From contig CAWCZO010000003.1 of assembly GCA_963800065.1 (NCBI GenBank), forward strand, positions 682,001-746,000: a stretch of 64,000 bases of DNA. Reading direction: 5' to 3'. Below the pieces are notes generated by a model, which was not told where the DNA came from, did not search any database, and saw only the letters and a program-made list of their open reading frames with translations. This stretch comes from CAWJFJ01 sp963800065. Lineage in GTDB: Bacteria; Actinomycetota; Acidimicrobiia; Acidimicrobiales; UBA8190. The position numbers and the translations under genes are program-made. Shown here in pieces: positions 32,730 through 41,425 of the stretch. Numbering within the stretch: position 1 is the stretch's first letter; every line of letters starts with the position of its first letter.

Positions 32730-34293
32730 GCCAGGGTGGGTCCCCGTGGCCGTCCTCCCCGATCATCTCCGGACCGTGGCCCGGCGGTTCCCCGACCGGG
32801 TGGCCCTGCGGGTGGCCGGTGCCCCGGGAGCGGGGGAGCCGGCGTTCACCGAGATGACCTACGCCCAGTGGGATTGGCGCTCCAACGCCGTCGCCCGGGG
32901 ACTGGGCCGGGCCGGGGTGGAGACCGGGGAGCGGGTGGCCCTCTTGGTGGGCAACGACTGCGCCCCGCTCTACCAGGTGGCCTACTTCGCCGTCCTGAAG
33001 GCCGGGGCCGTGGCCGTCCCCGTCAACCCGCGCGTGGCCCGTCGCGAGCTCGAGCACATGATCGCCGACAGCGGGGCCACCGCGGTGGTGGCCGGGCCGG
33101 GCGAGCTCGACCGCGTCCGGGCGCTGGCGCCGGACGGACCTCTGCGGATCATCGGTCCCGGGGCGACGGGGCCCGGCGAGCTCGACTGGGAGGGCCTCGT
33201 CGACGGGGACGGGAGCGAGGTCCGGACCGAGGTCGGCCCCGACCAGATCGCCGACATCCTCTACACCTCGGGGACGACGGGCCCGCCCAAGGGGGTGGCC
33301 GCCACCCATCGCTCGGCCCTCGTCTCCCACCCGCTGATGCCCATCGAGAAGGAGGTCTCGCTCCTCCACTCCATTCCTCTGGCCACCTTCCTGGGGACCC
33401 ACGGGACCCAGACCCTCTGTCTGCGGCTGGCCGTCACCAACCTCCTCCTGCCCTTCTTCGACGCCGCCCGCTTCGCCGGCCTCATCGACAGCGAGCGCCC
33501 GGCCTGGATCGTGATGGTCCCGGCCCATGCCCTTCTCCTCATCGAGTCGGGGATGCTCGAGAAGATCGACACCTCCTGCGTCCGGATGCTCATCTACGGG
33601 AGCGCCCCGATGCCCGATCACGCCGTCGCCCGCCTGGCCGCCGCCTTCGGTCGGGCCACCTTGATGAACGGCTACGGCCTCACCGAGGGGGGGACCTCCG
33701 TCGTCACCATGCCCCCGGGGGAGGCCCTGCGCCGTCCCGGTTCGGTCGGGCGACCGGTCGGGGCCGACGTCGTCCGGGTGGTGGGCGACGACGGCGCCGT
33801 GGTGGGGGCGGGGACGATCGGCGAGGTGGCCATCAAGGTCGAGGCGGGCCAGCGCTTCTACCACAACGACCCCGAGGCGACGGCGGCCACCTGGCGCGGC
33901 GACTGGGTCCGGTCGGGGGACCTCGGCTACTTCGACGAGGACGGATTCCTCTATCTCGTCGACCGGAAGAAGGACGTGATCGTCCGCGGGGGCTACAACG
34001 TCTCCTCCATCGAGGTCGAGTCGGCGCTGCACGAGCATCCCGACGTCCTCGAGGCCGCCGTCCTCGGTGTCCCCCATCCCGTTCTGGGCCAGGACGTGGC
34101 CGCCGTGGTCCGTCTGCGCGCCGGCGGATCGCTCGACGTCGCCTCCGCCGGTGCCTTCCTGGCCGACCGGGTGGCCGACTACAAGCGTCCCCGCCGGATC
34201 GTCCTCTGTGACGGGCCTCTGCCGCGGACGGCCATGGGGAAGCTCGACAAGGCGGCGTTGCGGGAGAGGCTCGAGGCCGAGAGCACCCCGTGA
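32728..34293 (+). CDS. Acyl-CoA synthetase / AMP-binding protein (full length)
   Basis: The 521-aa ligase is complete. The N-terminal region has MTYAQWDWRSNAVARGL, the P-loop motif is YTSGTTGPPKGV (about 184-195), the adenine-binding motif is NGYGLTEGG, and GDWVRSGDLGYFDEDGFLYLVDRKKD leads to the C-terminal lid with GKLDKAAL at the end, where the adenylating Lys is. In this catabolic setting it may be the HIP- or propanoate-side-chain CoA ligase (FadD3 role), but that is inference. GTG at 32728 overlaps the palindrome; GTG at 32746 is an alternative start. Confidence 0.88.
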   Translation: MPGWVPVAVLPDHLRTVARRFPDRVALRVAGAPGAGEPAFTEMTYAQWDWRSNAVARGLGRAGVETGERVALLVGNDCAPLYQVAYFAVLKAGAVAVPVNPRVARRELEHMIADSGATAVVAGPGELDRVRALAPDGPLRIIGPGATGPGELDWEGLVDGDGSEVRTEVGPDQIADILYTSGTTGPPKGVAATHRSALVSHPLMPIEKEVSLLHSIPLATFLGTHGTQTLCLRLAVTNLLLPFFDAARFAGLIDSERPAWIVMVPAHALLLIESGMLEKIDTSCVRMLIYGSAPMPDHAVARLAAAFGRATLMNGYGLTEGGTSVVTMPPGEALRRPGSVGRPVGADVVRVVGDDGAVVGAGTIGEVAIKVEAGQRFYHNDPEATAATWRGDWVRSGDLGYFDEDGFLYLVDRKKDVIVRGGYNVSSIEVESALHEHPDVLEAAVLGVPHPVLGQDVAAVVRLRAGGSLDVASAGAFLADRVADYKRPRRIVLCDGPLPRTAMGKLDKAALRERLEAESTP

Positions 34294-34318
34294 TGTGAAG
34301 AGCGCCCCGTGACGTGAG
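34281..34318. repeat. 19-bp tandem duplication at the CoA-ligase stop codon
   Basis: GAGCACCCCGTGATGTGAA (34281-34299) is followed directly by GAGCGCCCCGTGACGTGAG (34300-34318); 16 of 19 bases agree. The TGA stop of the ligase gene lies inside the first copy. Confidence 0.75.
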
Positions 34319-34345
34319 CGGCGACCGGTCCGTCGCCGGGAGCGG

Positions 34346-35593
34346 TCAGTGGTGGACGGACTCGTCGAAGCCGGAGGTGATGTCCACCGCCCACTTGAGC
34401 GCCTCGAGCGAGGCGGCCGACAAGACGGCCTCGTCGACCCCGGACCGGGTGGCGTCGTCGGCCTGACCCAACAGGTAGTCCGTCACGTCGGCGACCAGAT
34501 GTCCGAGCGTCCCGGTTCCGGTCAGGACGGCGTCGCGGAGGTCGTCGTCGAGGGGGAGGGCTTCGAGAACGGTCTCGAGGGGCATGCCGAGAAGGACGCC
34601 GAAGCACGAGAGCATCCCGGCCGTGAAGGCCCGGTCGGCCAGCGAGGGGTCGACGGCGGGGGCCACCAGCTCGGACATCCGGGCCCGGATCAAGGCCGTG
34701 GTGATCCCCTCCTCCGAGGTCCGGCCCTTGGCGGTCATGAGGAGCAGGGCCACCCAGCTCTGGAGCCGTCGCCAACCGACGAGGACGAGAGCCTCGTGGA
34801 CCGTCTGGACGGTCCGCTGCATCCCGCTGGCCGCACCGATGCCGGCCAGTTGGAGGATCTGGTGGGTCATGGCCGGATCGCTGCGGACGATCTCGACGAG
34901 CTCGGCGACGGGGCACTCGCTGTCGAGCAGACGCGCCGCCACCCGCAGGCGGCTCAGCTGGCCGGATTCGAGCGCGCGCCCGGGAACGACCAGAGGCCTC
35001 GAGAGGAGATAGCCCTGGAAGTAGTCGAAGCCGAGGGCGTCGCACCGGCGGAGCTCGTCGTCGGTCTCGACCTTTTCGGCCAGGAGGGCGACGTCGAACC
35101 GCCGGCATCTCTCCATGAGGTCGGGGAGATCGGCCGCCGCGGTGAGCCGGAGGTCGATCTTCACGATCGAGGCCAGCTCCAGGAGATCCTCGGCCCCCGC
35201 GGTCCAGGTGAAGTCGTCGAGGGCCAGGGCGAAGCCCTCGTCGCGCAGCCGCCGGCAGCCGGCCAGGACCTCGTCGTCGGGGAAGACCGACTCGAGGACC
35301 TCGACGACGGTCCGCCCCGGCGGGAGCAGGATGGGGACCTTGCCGGTGAGGACGCCGCGGCTGGCGTTGCAGAAGACCTTCTTGTTCCCGACGAGATGAT
35401 CGACGCCGATGCTCACCGAGCTGAAGAGGACCTCGGCCGTCAGCCGGTCCCCCTCCGATCCGCCCGTATCGACCGTCCCTCCCCGGTCGGCGGTCTCGGC
35501 CCCGAGGGTCCGGAAGAGCAGTTCGTACCCGATGACCGACAGGTCCCGGTCGAAGATCGGTTGGCGGCCCACCAAGACGTCGAGAACGGCCAT
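34346..35593 (-). CDS. EAL-like plus HDOD signalling protein (YuxH type)
   Basis: The 415-aa protein pairs an N-terminal EAL-type domain with a C-terminal HDOD domain. The EAL part opens with VGRQPIFDRDLSVIGYELLFR, in which the EAL triplet is replaced by YELL, and has FALALDDFTW and VKIDLR; several metal-ligand residues of active c-di-GMP phosphodiesterases are absent, so it is probably non-catalytic. The HDOD part includes IVRSDPAMTHQILQLAG and VGWRRLQSWVALLLM. Such proteins act in c-di-GMP or stress signalling. The ATG follows GGGGAG. It stands alone between a ligase gene and a VOC gene. Confidence 0.85.
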   Translation of the reverse strand: MAVLDVLVGRQPIFDRDLSVIGYELLFRTLGAETADRGGTVDTGGSEGDRLTAEVLFSSVSIGVDHLVGNKKVFCNASRGVLTGKVPILLPPGRTVVEVLESVFPDDEVLAGCRRLRDEGFALALDDFTWTAGAEDLLELASIVKIDLRLTAAADLPDLMERCRRFDVALLAEKVETDDELRRCDALGFDYFQGYLLSRPLVVPGRALESGQLSRLRVAARLLDSECPVAELVEIVRSDPAMTHQILQLAGIGAASGMQRTVQTVHEALVLVGWRRLQSWVALLLMTAKGRTSEEGITTALIRARMSELVAPAVDPSLADRAFTAGMLSCFGVLLGMPLETVLEALPLDDDLRDAVLTGTGTLGHLVADVTDYLLGQADDATRSGVDEAVLSAASLEALKWAVDITSGFDESVHH

Positions 35594-35691
35594 GCCCCCA
35601 ACTCCCCTTCGAGGCTCTGGCCCACAGTACCGGCGCCCCTCCGCCGGGAGGGCGGATGCCCAGGCTGCCTCCATGGCCGTCTCCGGCCCCG

Positions 35692-36054
35692 TCAGTCGAT
35701 CCGGTCGGGGAGGACGGTGAGACCCGTTCCTCCGGGGTCGACCAACGCCACCCACTGCCTCGTCGACCCGTCGATCTCGGTGGTGGCACCGAGTGAGGTC
35801 AACCGACGGACCTCGTCGGCGAGGTCGCAACCCACCGGATTCAGGTAGAGCCGGTTCCCCTGAGGGTGCCCGGGACGGGCCGGGACGAAGACGAGCTTGA
35901 GGTCGTGGCCCCGGCTGTCCCCCGACGCCGACATCCAGGGGACGTTCCCCGGCATGTGCTCGTGGAGCTCCCAACCGAGCGTCTCGCTCCAGAAGGCGGC
36001 GGCCCCGGCGGGGTCGTTGGACTCGATCACGATCTCGGTCAGCAGAGCGCTCAT
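35692..36054 (-). CDS. VOC-superfamily (glyoxalase-type) protein
   Basis: The 120-aa protein is a short VOC domain: LTEIVIESNDPAGAAAFWSETLG at the N-terminus, DLKLVFVPARPGHPQGNRLYLN in the middle and VALVDPGGTGLTVLPD at the end. Unlike typical members it lacks a clear C-terminal metal-ligand Glu, so it may be a binding protein rather than an enzyme. The ATG at 36054 is 8 bases after the upstream membrane-protein stop, so the two are probably cotranscribed. Confidence 0.8.
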   Translation of the reverse strand: MSALLTEIVIESNDPAGAAAFWSETLGWELHEHMPGNVPWMSASGDSRGHDLKLVFVPARPGHPQGNRLYLNPVGCDLADEVRRLTSLGATTEIDGSTRQWVALVDPGGTGLTVLPDRID

Positions 36055-36062
36055 GGAGCCAT

Positions 36063-36743
36063 TCAAGCGCGGGTGGACGAGCCCCAGTGGACGGTGACGT
36101 CGTCCCTTCGCATGGCGGCGGTGAAGCCGAAGATGGAGATGGCGATGGCTCCCGCCGTGAGCGACCACGTCGCCGCCGTCCGTTCCAGGATGAACATCCG
36201 TAACGACGACGACAACAGCATCCACAGGACGAGGCCGGCGTTCAGCAGGAGGACGGCGGCCCAGACGACGGAGATCTGGACGAAGAACTTCTGGACCCGC
36301 GGCCGGGCCAGGAGCTCGGGGTCGAGCGGACAGAAGTCGTGGGCGAAGCGTTGGGTGAAGGGCCGGCGCAGCGCGGCCGAGATGAGGAGGACGATGGCCA
36401 CGAGCACGGCGCCCGCCGTCGGCTGGATGAAGTAGACGAAGGCGCTCCCGGTGACGAAGGCCACCGTGGTCCGCAAGGTGAGGAGCAACGTCCCGAGCAT
36501 CAGGAGGGCGGTGATCCGTTCGCCGCGCCGGACCCGGCGGATCACGGCGCCGTAGGACCAACAGAGGGCCGAGATCAGCGCGCCGCGGAAGCCGAGGATG
36601 AGCAGGACGACGTAGAAGAGGGCCAGCGGACCGACGACGCCTTCGAAGACGATCGGCGCCGCGTGGCGCAGTGCGGCGCGCGGCGACGGCATGTGCAGAA
36701 CGGAATTGTCGTGCCCGAAGTGATCGGCGGAGAGCGCCAGCAC
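36063..36743 (-). CDS. Multi-spanning membrane protein (VC0807-like)
   Basis: The 226-aa protein has about six hydrophobic helices: VVGPLALFYVVLLILGFRGA, LLMLGTLLLTLRTTVAFVTG, VLVAIVLLISAALRR, FFVQISVVWAAVLLLNAGLVL, and a last one ending ISIFGFTAAM. It resembles small VC0807-type integral membrane proteins of unknown role. The listed start is a GTG; an in-frame ATG 51 bases downstream (36692) begins nearer to the conserved region and may be correct. TACTGT on the minus strand at 36786-36791 is a possible -10. Confidence 0.7.
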   Translation of the reverse strand: MLALSADHFGHDNSVLHMPSPRAALRHAAPIVFEGVVGPLALFYVVLLILGFRGALISALCWSYGAVIRRVRRGERITALLMLGTLLLTLRTTVAFVTGSAFVYFIQPTAGAVLVAIVLLISAALRRPFTQRFAHDFCPLDPELLARPRVQKFFVQISVVWAAVLLLNAGLVLWMLLSSSLRMFILERTAATWSLTAGAIAISIFGFTAAMRRDDVTVHWGSSTRA

Positions 36744-36877
36744 CGGGAGCCGACCACGGTGGGTGGCGAGAGTCTCGATCAGCCGACAGTACTCTGCCCT
36801 TGTTCTTCACATACTGCGGTCGCCGGAACGAAAGACCCAACCACAGGACAATTCACGGACTGAAGTCGGAAGCTCAC

Positions 36878-37316
36878 TCAATTTGGAGTGAAGAGGGCGA
36901 TGCCGGCGTCGTCCGAGACGGACTCGAAACGGGCCCGGACAGCCATCCCCACCTGGACGGCGTCCGGATCGCAGTCGACCAGATTGGTCATGATCCGCGG
37001 CCCTTCCTCCAGATCGACCAGGGCGACGACGTAGGGAATCCAGTCGCGGAAAGGTCGCGCGATAATTCTGCCGGATCACGGTGAAGCTGTAGACGGTGCC
37101 CCTCCCGCTCGCCTCTTCGAAGGTCACCGGGCCCCGGCAGGCCAGGCAGCGGTCGCGCGGGTAGAGCTGGGCCTCACCGCAGTCGGTGCACCGCTGGACG
37201 AGAAGCCGTCCCTCGTGGAGCGCCTCCCAGTAGGGCGCCGAGTCGTGGTCCGGGACCGGCGCCGGCCGCGGCTTGGGGGGCCGTTCGTCGGTCGGTGGTG
37301 TGGTCGTCTCGGTCAC
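36878..37316 (-). pseudogene. DUF35 OB-fold gene, frameshifted
   Basis: The reading starts with GTG at 37314-37316, overlapping the thiolase stop, and encodes the rubredoxin-like zinc ribbon CTDCG...CLACRG and the start of the OB fold (GTVYSFTVIRQNYRATF). At the AAA run 37050-37052 the frame breaks. In the shifted frame the fold resumes with RDWIPYVVALVDLEEG, then MTNLVDCDPDAVQVGM and ends ALFTPN plus stop at 36878. One surplus base explains it (439 bases against 438). It is either a real inactivating mutation or a sequencing indel. The intact gene would be the DUF35 partner of the adjacent thiolase. Confidence 0.8.
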
Positions 37317-38482
37317 GGGGCCTCCTTCCCGAGGACGAGGGTGGCGCCGGTGGAGAGCATCCCTCCGGTCCCGTGGGCCACGGCGATCCGGGCGTCGGGG
37401 ACCTGGATGGCTCCAGCCTGGCCGCGCAGTTGCCGGACGGCCTCGACGATCAGGAACATCCCCCGCATCCCCGGATGACAGGCCGAGAGTCCGCCGCCGT
37501 CGGTGTTGGTCGGCAGCCGGCCGCCGAGTCCGAGCCCTCCGTTCTCGACGAAGGCGCCCCCCTCGCCCTTGGCGCAGAAACCGAGGTCCTCCACGGTGAG
37601 GACCACCGTGATGGTGAACGAGTCGTAGAGCTGGGCCACGTCGATCTGGGCCGGTCCGATCCCGGCCCGGGCGAAGGCCAGAGGTCCGCACTGGGCGGCG
37701 GGGGTGACCGTCAGGTCGGGCATCGACGAGATGTTCATGTGATGGGTGGTGGCGTGGGCGGCACCGAGGACGTAGATGGGGGTGGTCTCGAGATCGGCGG
37801 CGCGCTCGGCCGTCGTCATCACACAGGCCCCGCCCCCGTCGGAGATCACGCAGCAGTCGAGCTTGTGCAGCGGATCGGCCACCAGCCGGGAGGATACGAC
37901 GTCCTCGACCGTGATCGGATCGCGCTCCTGGGCCTGCGGGTTGCTCGCCGCGTGCTCCCGCATGGTGACGGCCACCGACGCCAACTGCTCCGGTGTGGTC
38001 CCGAACTGGTGCATGTGACGCCGGGCCGCCAGTGCGTAGCTCCCCACCAGGGTGTTCCCCCACAGCGCGTCGTAGATGGCCGGTCCCGGCGCGAACCCGG
38101 CGCCGCCCCCGCCGCCGGTCCCCAGCCGCCGACCCATCTGGGACAGCTGGATGCTCCCGTAGGTGATGAGGACGACCTCGACGGCGCCGGCCTCGATGGC
38201 GTAGGCGGCGTGCTCGGCCAGGACCTCGAACGAGGCCCCGCCGGCGTTGGTCTCGTCGTAGTAGGTGGGATGGAGCCCCAGGTACTCGGCCACCCCGGTG
38301 GCGTACATGGGGAAGAAACCGGTGCTGGCGAAGCCGTCGACATCGGCCATGGTGAGTCCGGCGTCGGTCAGGGCCCGGTCGGCCGCCTGCCCGTGGACGG
38401 CGTGCTCCGACATGTCGGGGAGCTTCGGGTAGTCGGACGTGGCCACACCGACGATGACGGCGCGCCGTCCGTTCCTGGTCAT
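37313..38482 (-). CDS. Thiolase-fold lipid-transfer-type protein (Ltp2-like), copy 1
   Basis: The 389-aa protein belongs to the SCP-x/Ltp2 thiolase branch: VIVGVATSDYPKLPD at the start, the region LDCCVISDGGGACVMTT, VAQLYDSFTITVVLTVEDLGF and LPTNTDGGGLSACHPGMRG. In this branch steroid retro-aldolases act with a DUF35 partner. The nucleophile-like Cys of true thiolases is not retained in the usual GSAQQ context. The ATG at 38482 follows AAAGGA at 8-base spacing and overlaps the upstream DUF35 stop; its own stop overlaps the frameshifted DUF35 gene. Confidence 0.85.
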   Translation of the reverse strand: MTRNGRRAVIVGVATSDYPKLPDMSEHAVHGQAADRALTDAGLTMADVDGFASTGFFPMYATGVAEYLGLHPTYYDETNAGGASFEVLAEHAAYAIEAGAVEVVLITYGSIQLSQMGRRLGTGGGGGAGFAPGPAIYDALWGNTLVGSYALAARRHMHQFGTTPEQLASVAVTMREHAASNPQAQERDPITVEDVVSSRLVADPLHKLDCCVISDGGGACVMTTAERAADLETTPIYVLGAAHATTHHMNISSMPDLTVTPAAQCGPLAFARAGIGPAQIDVAQLYDSFTITVVLTVEDLGFCAKGEGGAFVENGGLGLGGRLPTNTDGGGLSACHPGMRGMFLIVEAVRQLRGQAGAIQVPDARIAVAHGTGGMLSTGATLVLGKEAP

Positions 38483-38964
38483 GATGGCGTTCCTTTCACG
38501 TCGGCCTCGTATGTCGGCGTCACGTCGGCGCCGGGACGGAACCGGGGGACGGCGAGCGCCGGTCCCATGTCCTCCCAGACGACGTCGACGCGCATCCCGA
38601 TGGCCACGTCGGACGGGTCGATATCTATCAGGTTGGAGACCATCCTGGTCCCGCCGCCCCCGTCGAGTTCGACGGCGATCACGACATAGGGGATCCGGTC
38701 GGCCAGCGACGGGATGAATGCCTGCCGGACCACCGTGTAGGTGAAGACCGATCCGGTCCCCGGGACCTCCGACCACTCCGAGGCCGTCGATCGACATCTC
38801 GGGCAGACCGGTCCCGGCGGGTGCCGCGTCGTCCCGCACTCGGTGCACCGTTGGACGACCAGCCGGTGGTGGGCGGCCTCCTCCCACCAGCCGTTCGTCT
38901 CGGCGTTGACGGCCGGGACGGGCATCTCGTCGGGGAACCAGCGCCCACTCATGGGCCCGCTCAC
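38479..38964 (-). CDS. DUF35 zinc-ribbon / OB-fold acyl-CoA-binding protein
   Basis: The 161-aa protein has the zinc ribbon CTECGTTRHPPGPVCPRC (two CxxC pairs 10 residues apart) followed by the OB fold: GSVFTYTVVRQAF, RIPYVVIAVELDGGGG, MVSNLIDIDPSDVAIGM. In ChsH2 and Ltp2 systems this domain binds CoA esters and docks a thiolase-fold partner. It is flanked by such partners on both sides, each overlapping by 4 bases. The GTG at 38962-38964 overlaps the upstream stop; ATG at 38952 is an alternative start. Confidence 0.85.
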   Translation of the reverse strand: MSGPMSGRWFPDEMPVPAVNAETNGWWEEAAHHRLVVQRCTECGTTRHPPGPVCPRCRSTASEWSEVPGTGSVFTYTVVRQAFIPSLADRIPYVVIAVELDGGGGTRMVSNLIDIDPSDVAIGMRVDVVWEDMGPALAVPRFRPGADVTPTYEADVKGTPS

Positions 38965-40214
38965 CGCCGCCCGAGGACCAGCGCGCTGGTGGGGACGCCG
39001 GCGGCGCTGGTCACCAGGCAGGTCTCGGCCCCGTCGACCTGGCAGGTGGAGTCGCCGCGGAGCTGGCGGACCCCCTCGACGACGTGGTTGAGCCCGTGGA
39101 TGTAGGCCTCGGAGAGGCTGCCCCCGTGGGTGTTGGTCGGCAGCGCCCCGTCGGGCCAGGCCAGCGCCCCGGACGCCGCGTAGGGGCCGCCTTCGCCGCG
39201 CCGGCAGAAGCCGAAGTCCTCCAGGCTCAGGAGGACGAGCCCGGTGAAGTGGTCGTAGATCTGGGCCACGTCGATGTCGTCGCGTCCCACCCCGGCACCG
39301 GCGGCGCCGGCCCAGAGCCGGTCGGCCACGGTCCGCGCCCCGGCGGACGTGTAGTCGTCGTCGGGCATCCCCACGTTGGAGTACTGACCGTGACCGAAGC
39401 CCCGCGGTGCCCCCTGGGCACTGGCCAGGATCTCGACCGGTGGCCGGGCCAGATCCCGGGCCCGCTCGTGGGTGGTCACGACCACCGCGCACGCGCCGTC
39501 GTTCTCGAGACAGCAGTCGAAGAGGCGGAACGGCTCCGAGACGAACCGCGACGCCATGTAGTCGTCCATCGTCATGGGCCGGTCGCCCATCACGGCCCGC
39601 CGGTTGCGCGCCGCGTGGGCTCGCGTCGTCACCGCCACCTGACCCATTTGCTCGGCCGTCGTCCCGAAGAGGTGCATATGGCGTTGCAGGACCATGGCGT
39701 AGGCGATGGGCGGGCTGAACATCCCGAAGGGCATGGTGAAGCCCACGTGGGCCTCCAAGAGGGTCTTGGCCTTTCGCACTCCCGGGACGCGGGCCGGACC
39801 CCTCGCCGGCGGCCGTCCCCCCGGACCCTGGCCGAAGCGGTGGAACTGTCCCTGGCACAGCGACCGGTAGACGACGACCACCCCGGCGGCACCCGTCTCC
39901 ACGGCCATGGCGGCGTTGGCCACCGCCGCGCAGGCCCCGCCCCCGCCGGGGAGCCAGGACAACGACGCGTAGCGCAGCTCGGGAAGCCCCAGATCGGCGG
40001 CGACGAAGGTGGCGTCGTTGCGGTCCTCGGCGAACGAGGCCAGACCGTCGACGTCGTCCATCGACAGCCCGGCGTCGGCCACGGCGCGCTGGATGGCCGT
40101 GACGGCCAGCTGGTACTCACTGGTGTCGGCGATCCCGCCCCATTTGGCGTAACGGGTCTCGCCGATCCCGACCAGACAGGCCCGGCGCCCGGCACCGGAA
40201 GCGGTGGCCTTCAT
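38961..40214 (-). CDS. Thiolase-fold lipid-transfer-type protein (Ltp2-like), copy 2
   Basis: The 417-aa protein is another SCP-x/Ltp2-branch member: ACLVGIGETRYAKWGGIADT at the start, FDCCLENDGACAVVVTT, DVAQIYDHFTGLVLLSLEDFGF and LPTNTHGGSLSEAYIHGLNHV. It is somewhat longer than copy 1 because of a Gly/Pro-rich loop (FGQGPGGRPPARGPAR). The ATG at 40212-40214 overlaps the CoA-transferase stop; its stop overlaps the DUF35 gene. Together with the DUF35 gene it forms a likely aldolase or thiolase complex. Confidence 0.85.
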   Translation of the reverse strand: MKATASGAGRRACLVGIGETRYAKWGGIADTSEYQLAVTAIQRAVADAGLSMDDVDGLASFAEDRNDATFVAADLGLPELRYASLSWLPGGGGACAAVANAAMAVETGAAGVVVVYRSLCQGQFHRFGQGPGGRPPARGPARVPGVRKAKTLLEAHVGFTMPFGMFSPPIAYAMVLQRHMHLFGTTAEQMGQVAVTTRAHAARNRRAVMGDRPMTMDDYMASRFVSEPFRLFDCCLENDGACAVVVTTHERARDLARPPVEILASAQGAPRGFGHGQYSNVGMPDDDYTSAGARTVADRLWAGAAGAGVGRDDIDVAQIYDHFTGLVLLSLEDFGFCRRGEGGPYAASGALAWPDGALPTNTHGGSLSEAYIHGLNHVVEGVRQLRGDSTCQVDGAETCLVTSAAGVPTSALVLGRR

Positions 40215-41425
40215 CCCGGGGCGGTCCACTCGACGAGGACCTCGGCCGTGTTCTCACCGAGCCGCGGCGGCGGGCGGTGCATGACCCACGGCGACCCGGG
40301 GGCCAGAAAGGGGGCACCGGGGTAGGTGACGGAACGGTCGAGGTCGGGATGGAGGACGTCGACGAAGTGGTCCCGTGCCGCCAGGTGGCGGTCGTCGAGG
40401 ACCTCTTCCGGGGCGCGGATGACGCCCCAGGGGAGTCCGGCGCTCTGACCGAGGCGGTAGAGCTCCTCGGCGTCGTGGTTGGCGGCCAGCCGCTTGAGCG
40501 CCCGCCAGACCTCGCCGTAGTGGCGCGCCCGGTGACCGGGGTCGGCGAACTCGGGCTCCGAGAGGGCGCCGGCCACCCCTTCGGCCTCGAGCATCTCGAG
40601 CATCTTGGTGAAGACGTGGGGACCGAGGAAGTCGGGGGTGAGGGCGGCCACCTGCCGGCCGTCGGCCGCTGTCAGGGTGGGGTGGGGGCCCCGGTGGTAG
40701 CCAGAGCCCGAGCAGAGATAGGTCATCAGGTGCCACTCGGTCATCGAGGCGGAGCACTCGTGGGCGGAGACGTCGATGAACTGTCCGCTTCGTCCGGGCC
40801 CGTTTCCTTCCGGCCCGCCGTCCTCGCCGCGCCAGGCCAGGGCGGCGAGGACGGCGATGGCGGCGTAGGTGGAGGCCGTCCGCCAGGCCTGGTCCCCCTG
40901 GGCGGCGAGGGGCGGGGTGTCGTAGGTCCCGTCGGCCGTCGGACCGTACCCGCAGGCGGCCATGGAACCGCCGAGAGCCATGAGGACCAGGTCGTCGGCG
41001 AGGTAGTCGACCCAGGGCCCCGTCTGGCCGAACGGCGTCACGGCGCAGACGATCAACCGTGGGTTGCGCGCCGACAGCGCCTCGAAGGTGAGACCGCGCC
41101 GCGCCGCCTGGCGCGGCGGGAGTGTATGGACGAAGACGTCGGCCGCCGCGCCGAGCTCGAGGAGAGCGGCGTCGTCCTCGACCACCACCGAGCGCTTCCC
41201 GACGTTGTCGGCCCAGAAGGCGAGGCTGCGGTCGCCGTCGTCACCCGGCCGGTCGTCGAGGAAGGGACCGACGGCGCGCGCCGGGGATCCGGTCGGGGGC
41301 TCCGCCTTCACGACGTCGGCGCCGAGCCCGGCCAGGAGGCGACCGCAGTAGTCGGCCGACTCGTCGGTGAGCTCGAGGACGCGGACGCCGTCGAGCGCCG
41401 ATGTCACTCCGGCGAGGGCGGTCAC
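40211..41425 (-). CDS. Class III CoA-transferase (CaiB/BaiF family), copy 1
   Basis: The 404-aa protein has the knotted fold of formyl-CoA/carnitine CoA-transferases: VRVLELTDESADYCGRLLAGLGADVVKAEPPTG near the N-terminus, NPRLIVCAVTPFGQTGPW, and the HECSASMTEW region. The catalytic Asp of the family is expected near residue 170, where sequence around GSMAACGYG and GQFIDVSAHE is less typical, so activity is uncertain. The GTG overlaps the stop of copy 2 upstream. Two copies in a row suggest a heterodimer as in other CaiB-type enzymes. Confidence 0.85.
   Translation of the reverse strand: MTALAGVTSALDGVRVLELTDESADYCGRLLAGLGADVVKAEPPTGSPARAVGPFLDDRPGDDGDRSLAFWADNVGKRSVVVEDDAALLELGAAADVFVHTLPPRQAARRGLTFEALSARNPRLIVCAVTPFGQTGPWVDYLADDLVLMALGGSMAACGYGPTADGTYDTPPLAAQGDQAWRTASTYAAIAVLAALAWRGEDGGPEGNGPGRSGQFIDVSAHECSASMTEWHLMTYLCSGSGYHRGPHPTLTAADGRQVAALTPDFLGPHVFTKMLEMLEAEGVAGALSEPEFADPGHRARHYGEVWRALKRLAANHDAEELYRLGQSAGLPWGVIRAPEEVLDDRHLAARDHFVDVLHPDLDRSVTYPGAPFLAPGSPWVMHRPPPRLGENTAEVLVEWTAPG

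Noticed and set aside
37045..37055. Programmed ribosomal frameshift in the DUF35 gene
   Set aside because: No slippery heptamer with downstream structure and no reason for such control in this family; mutation or sequencing indel is simpler.
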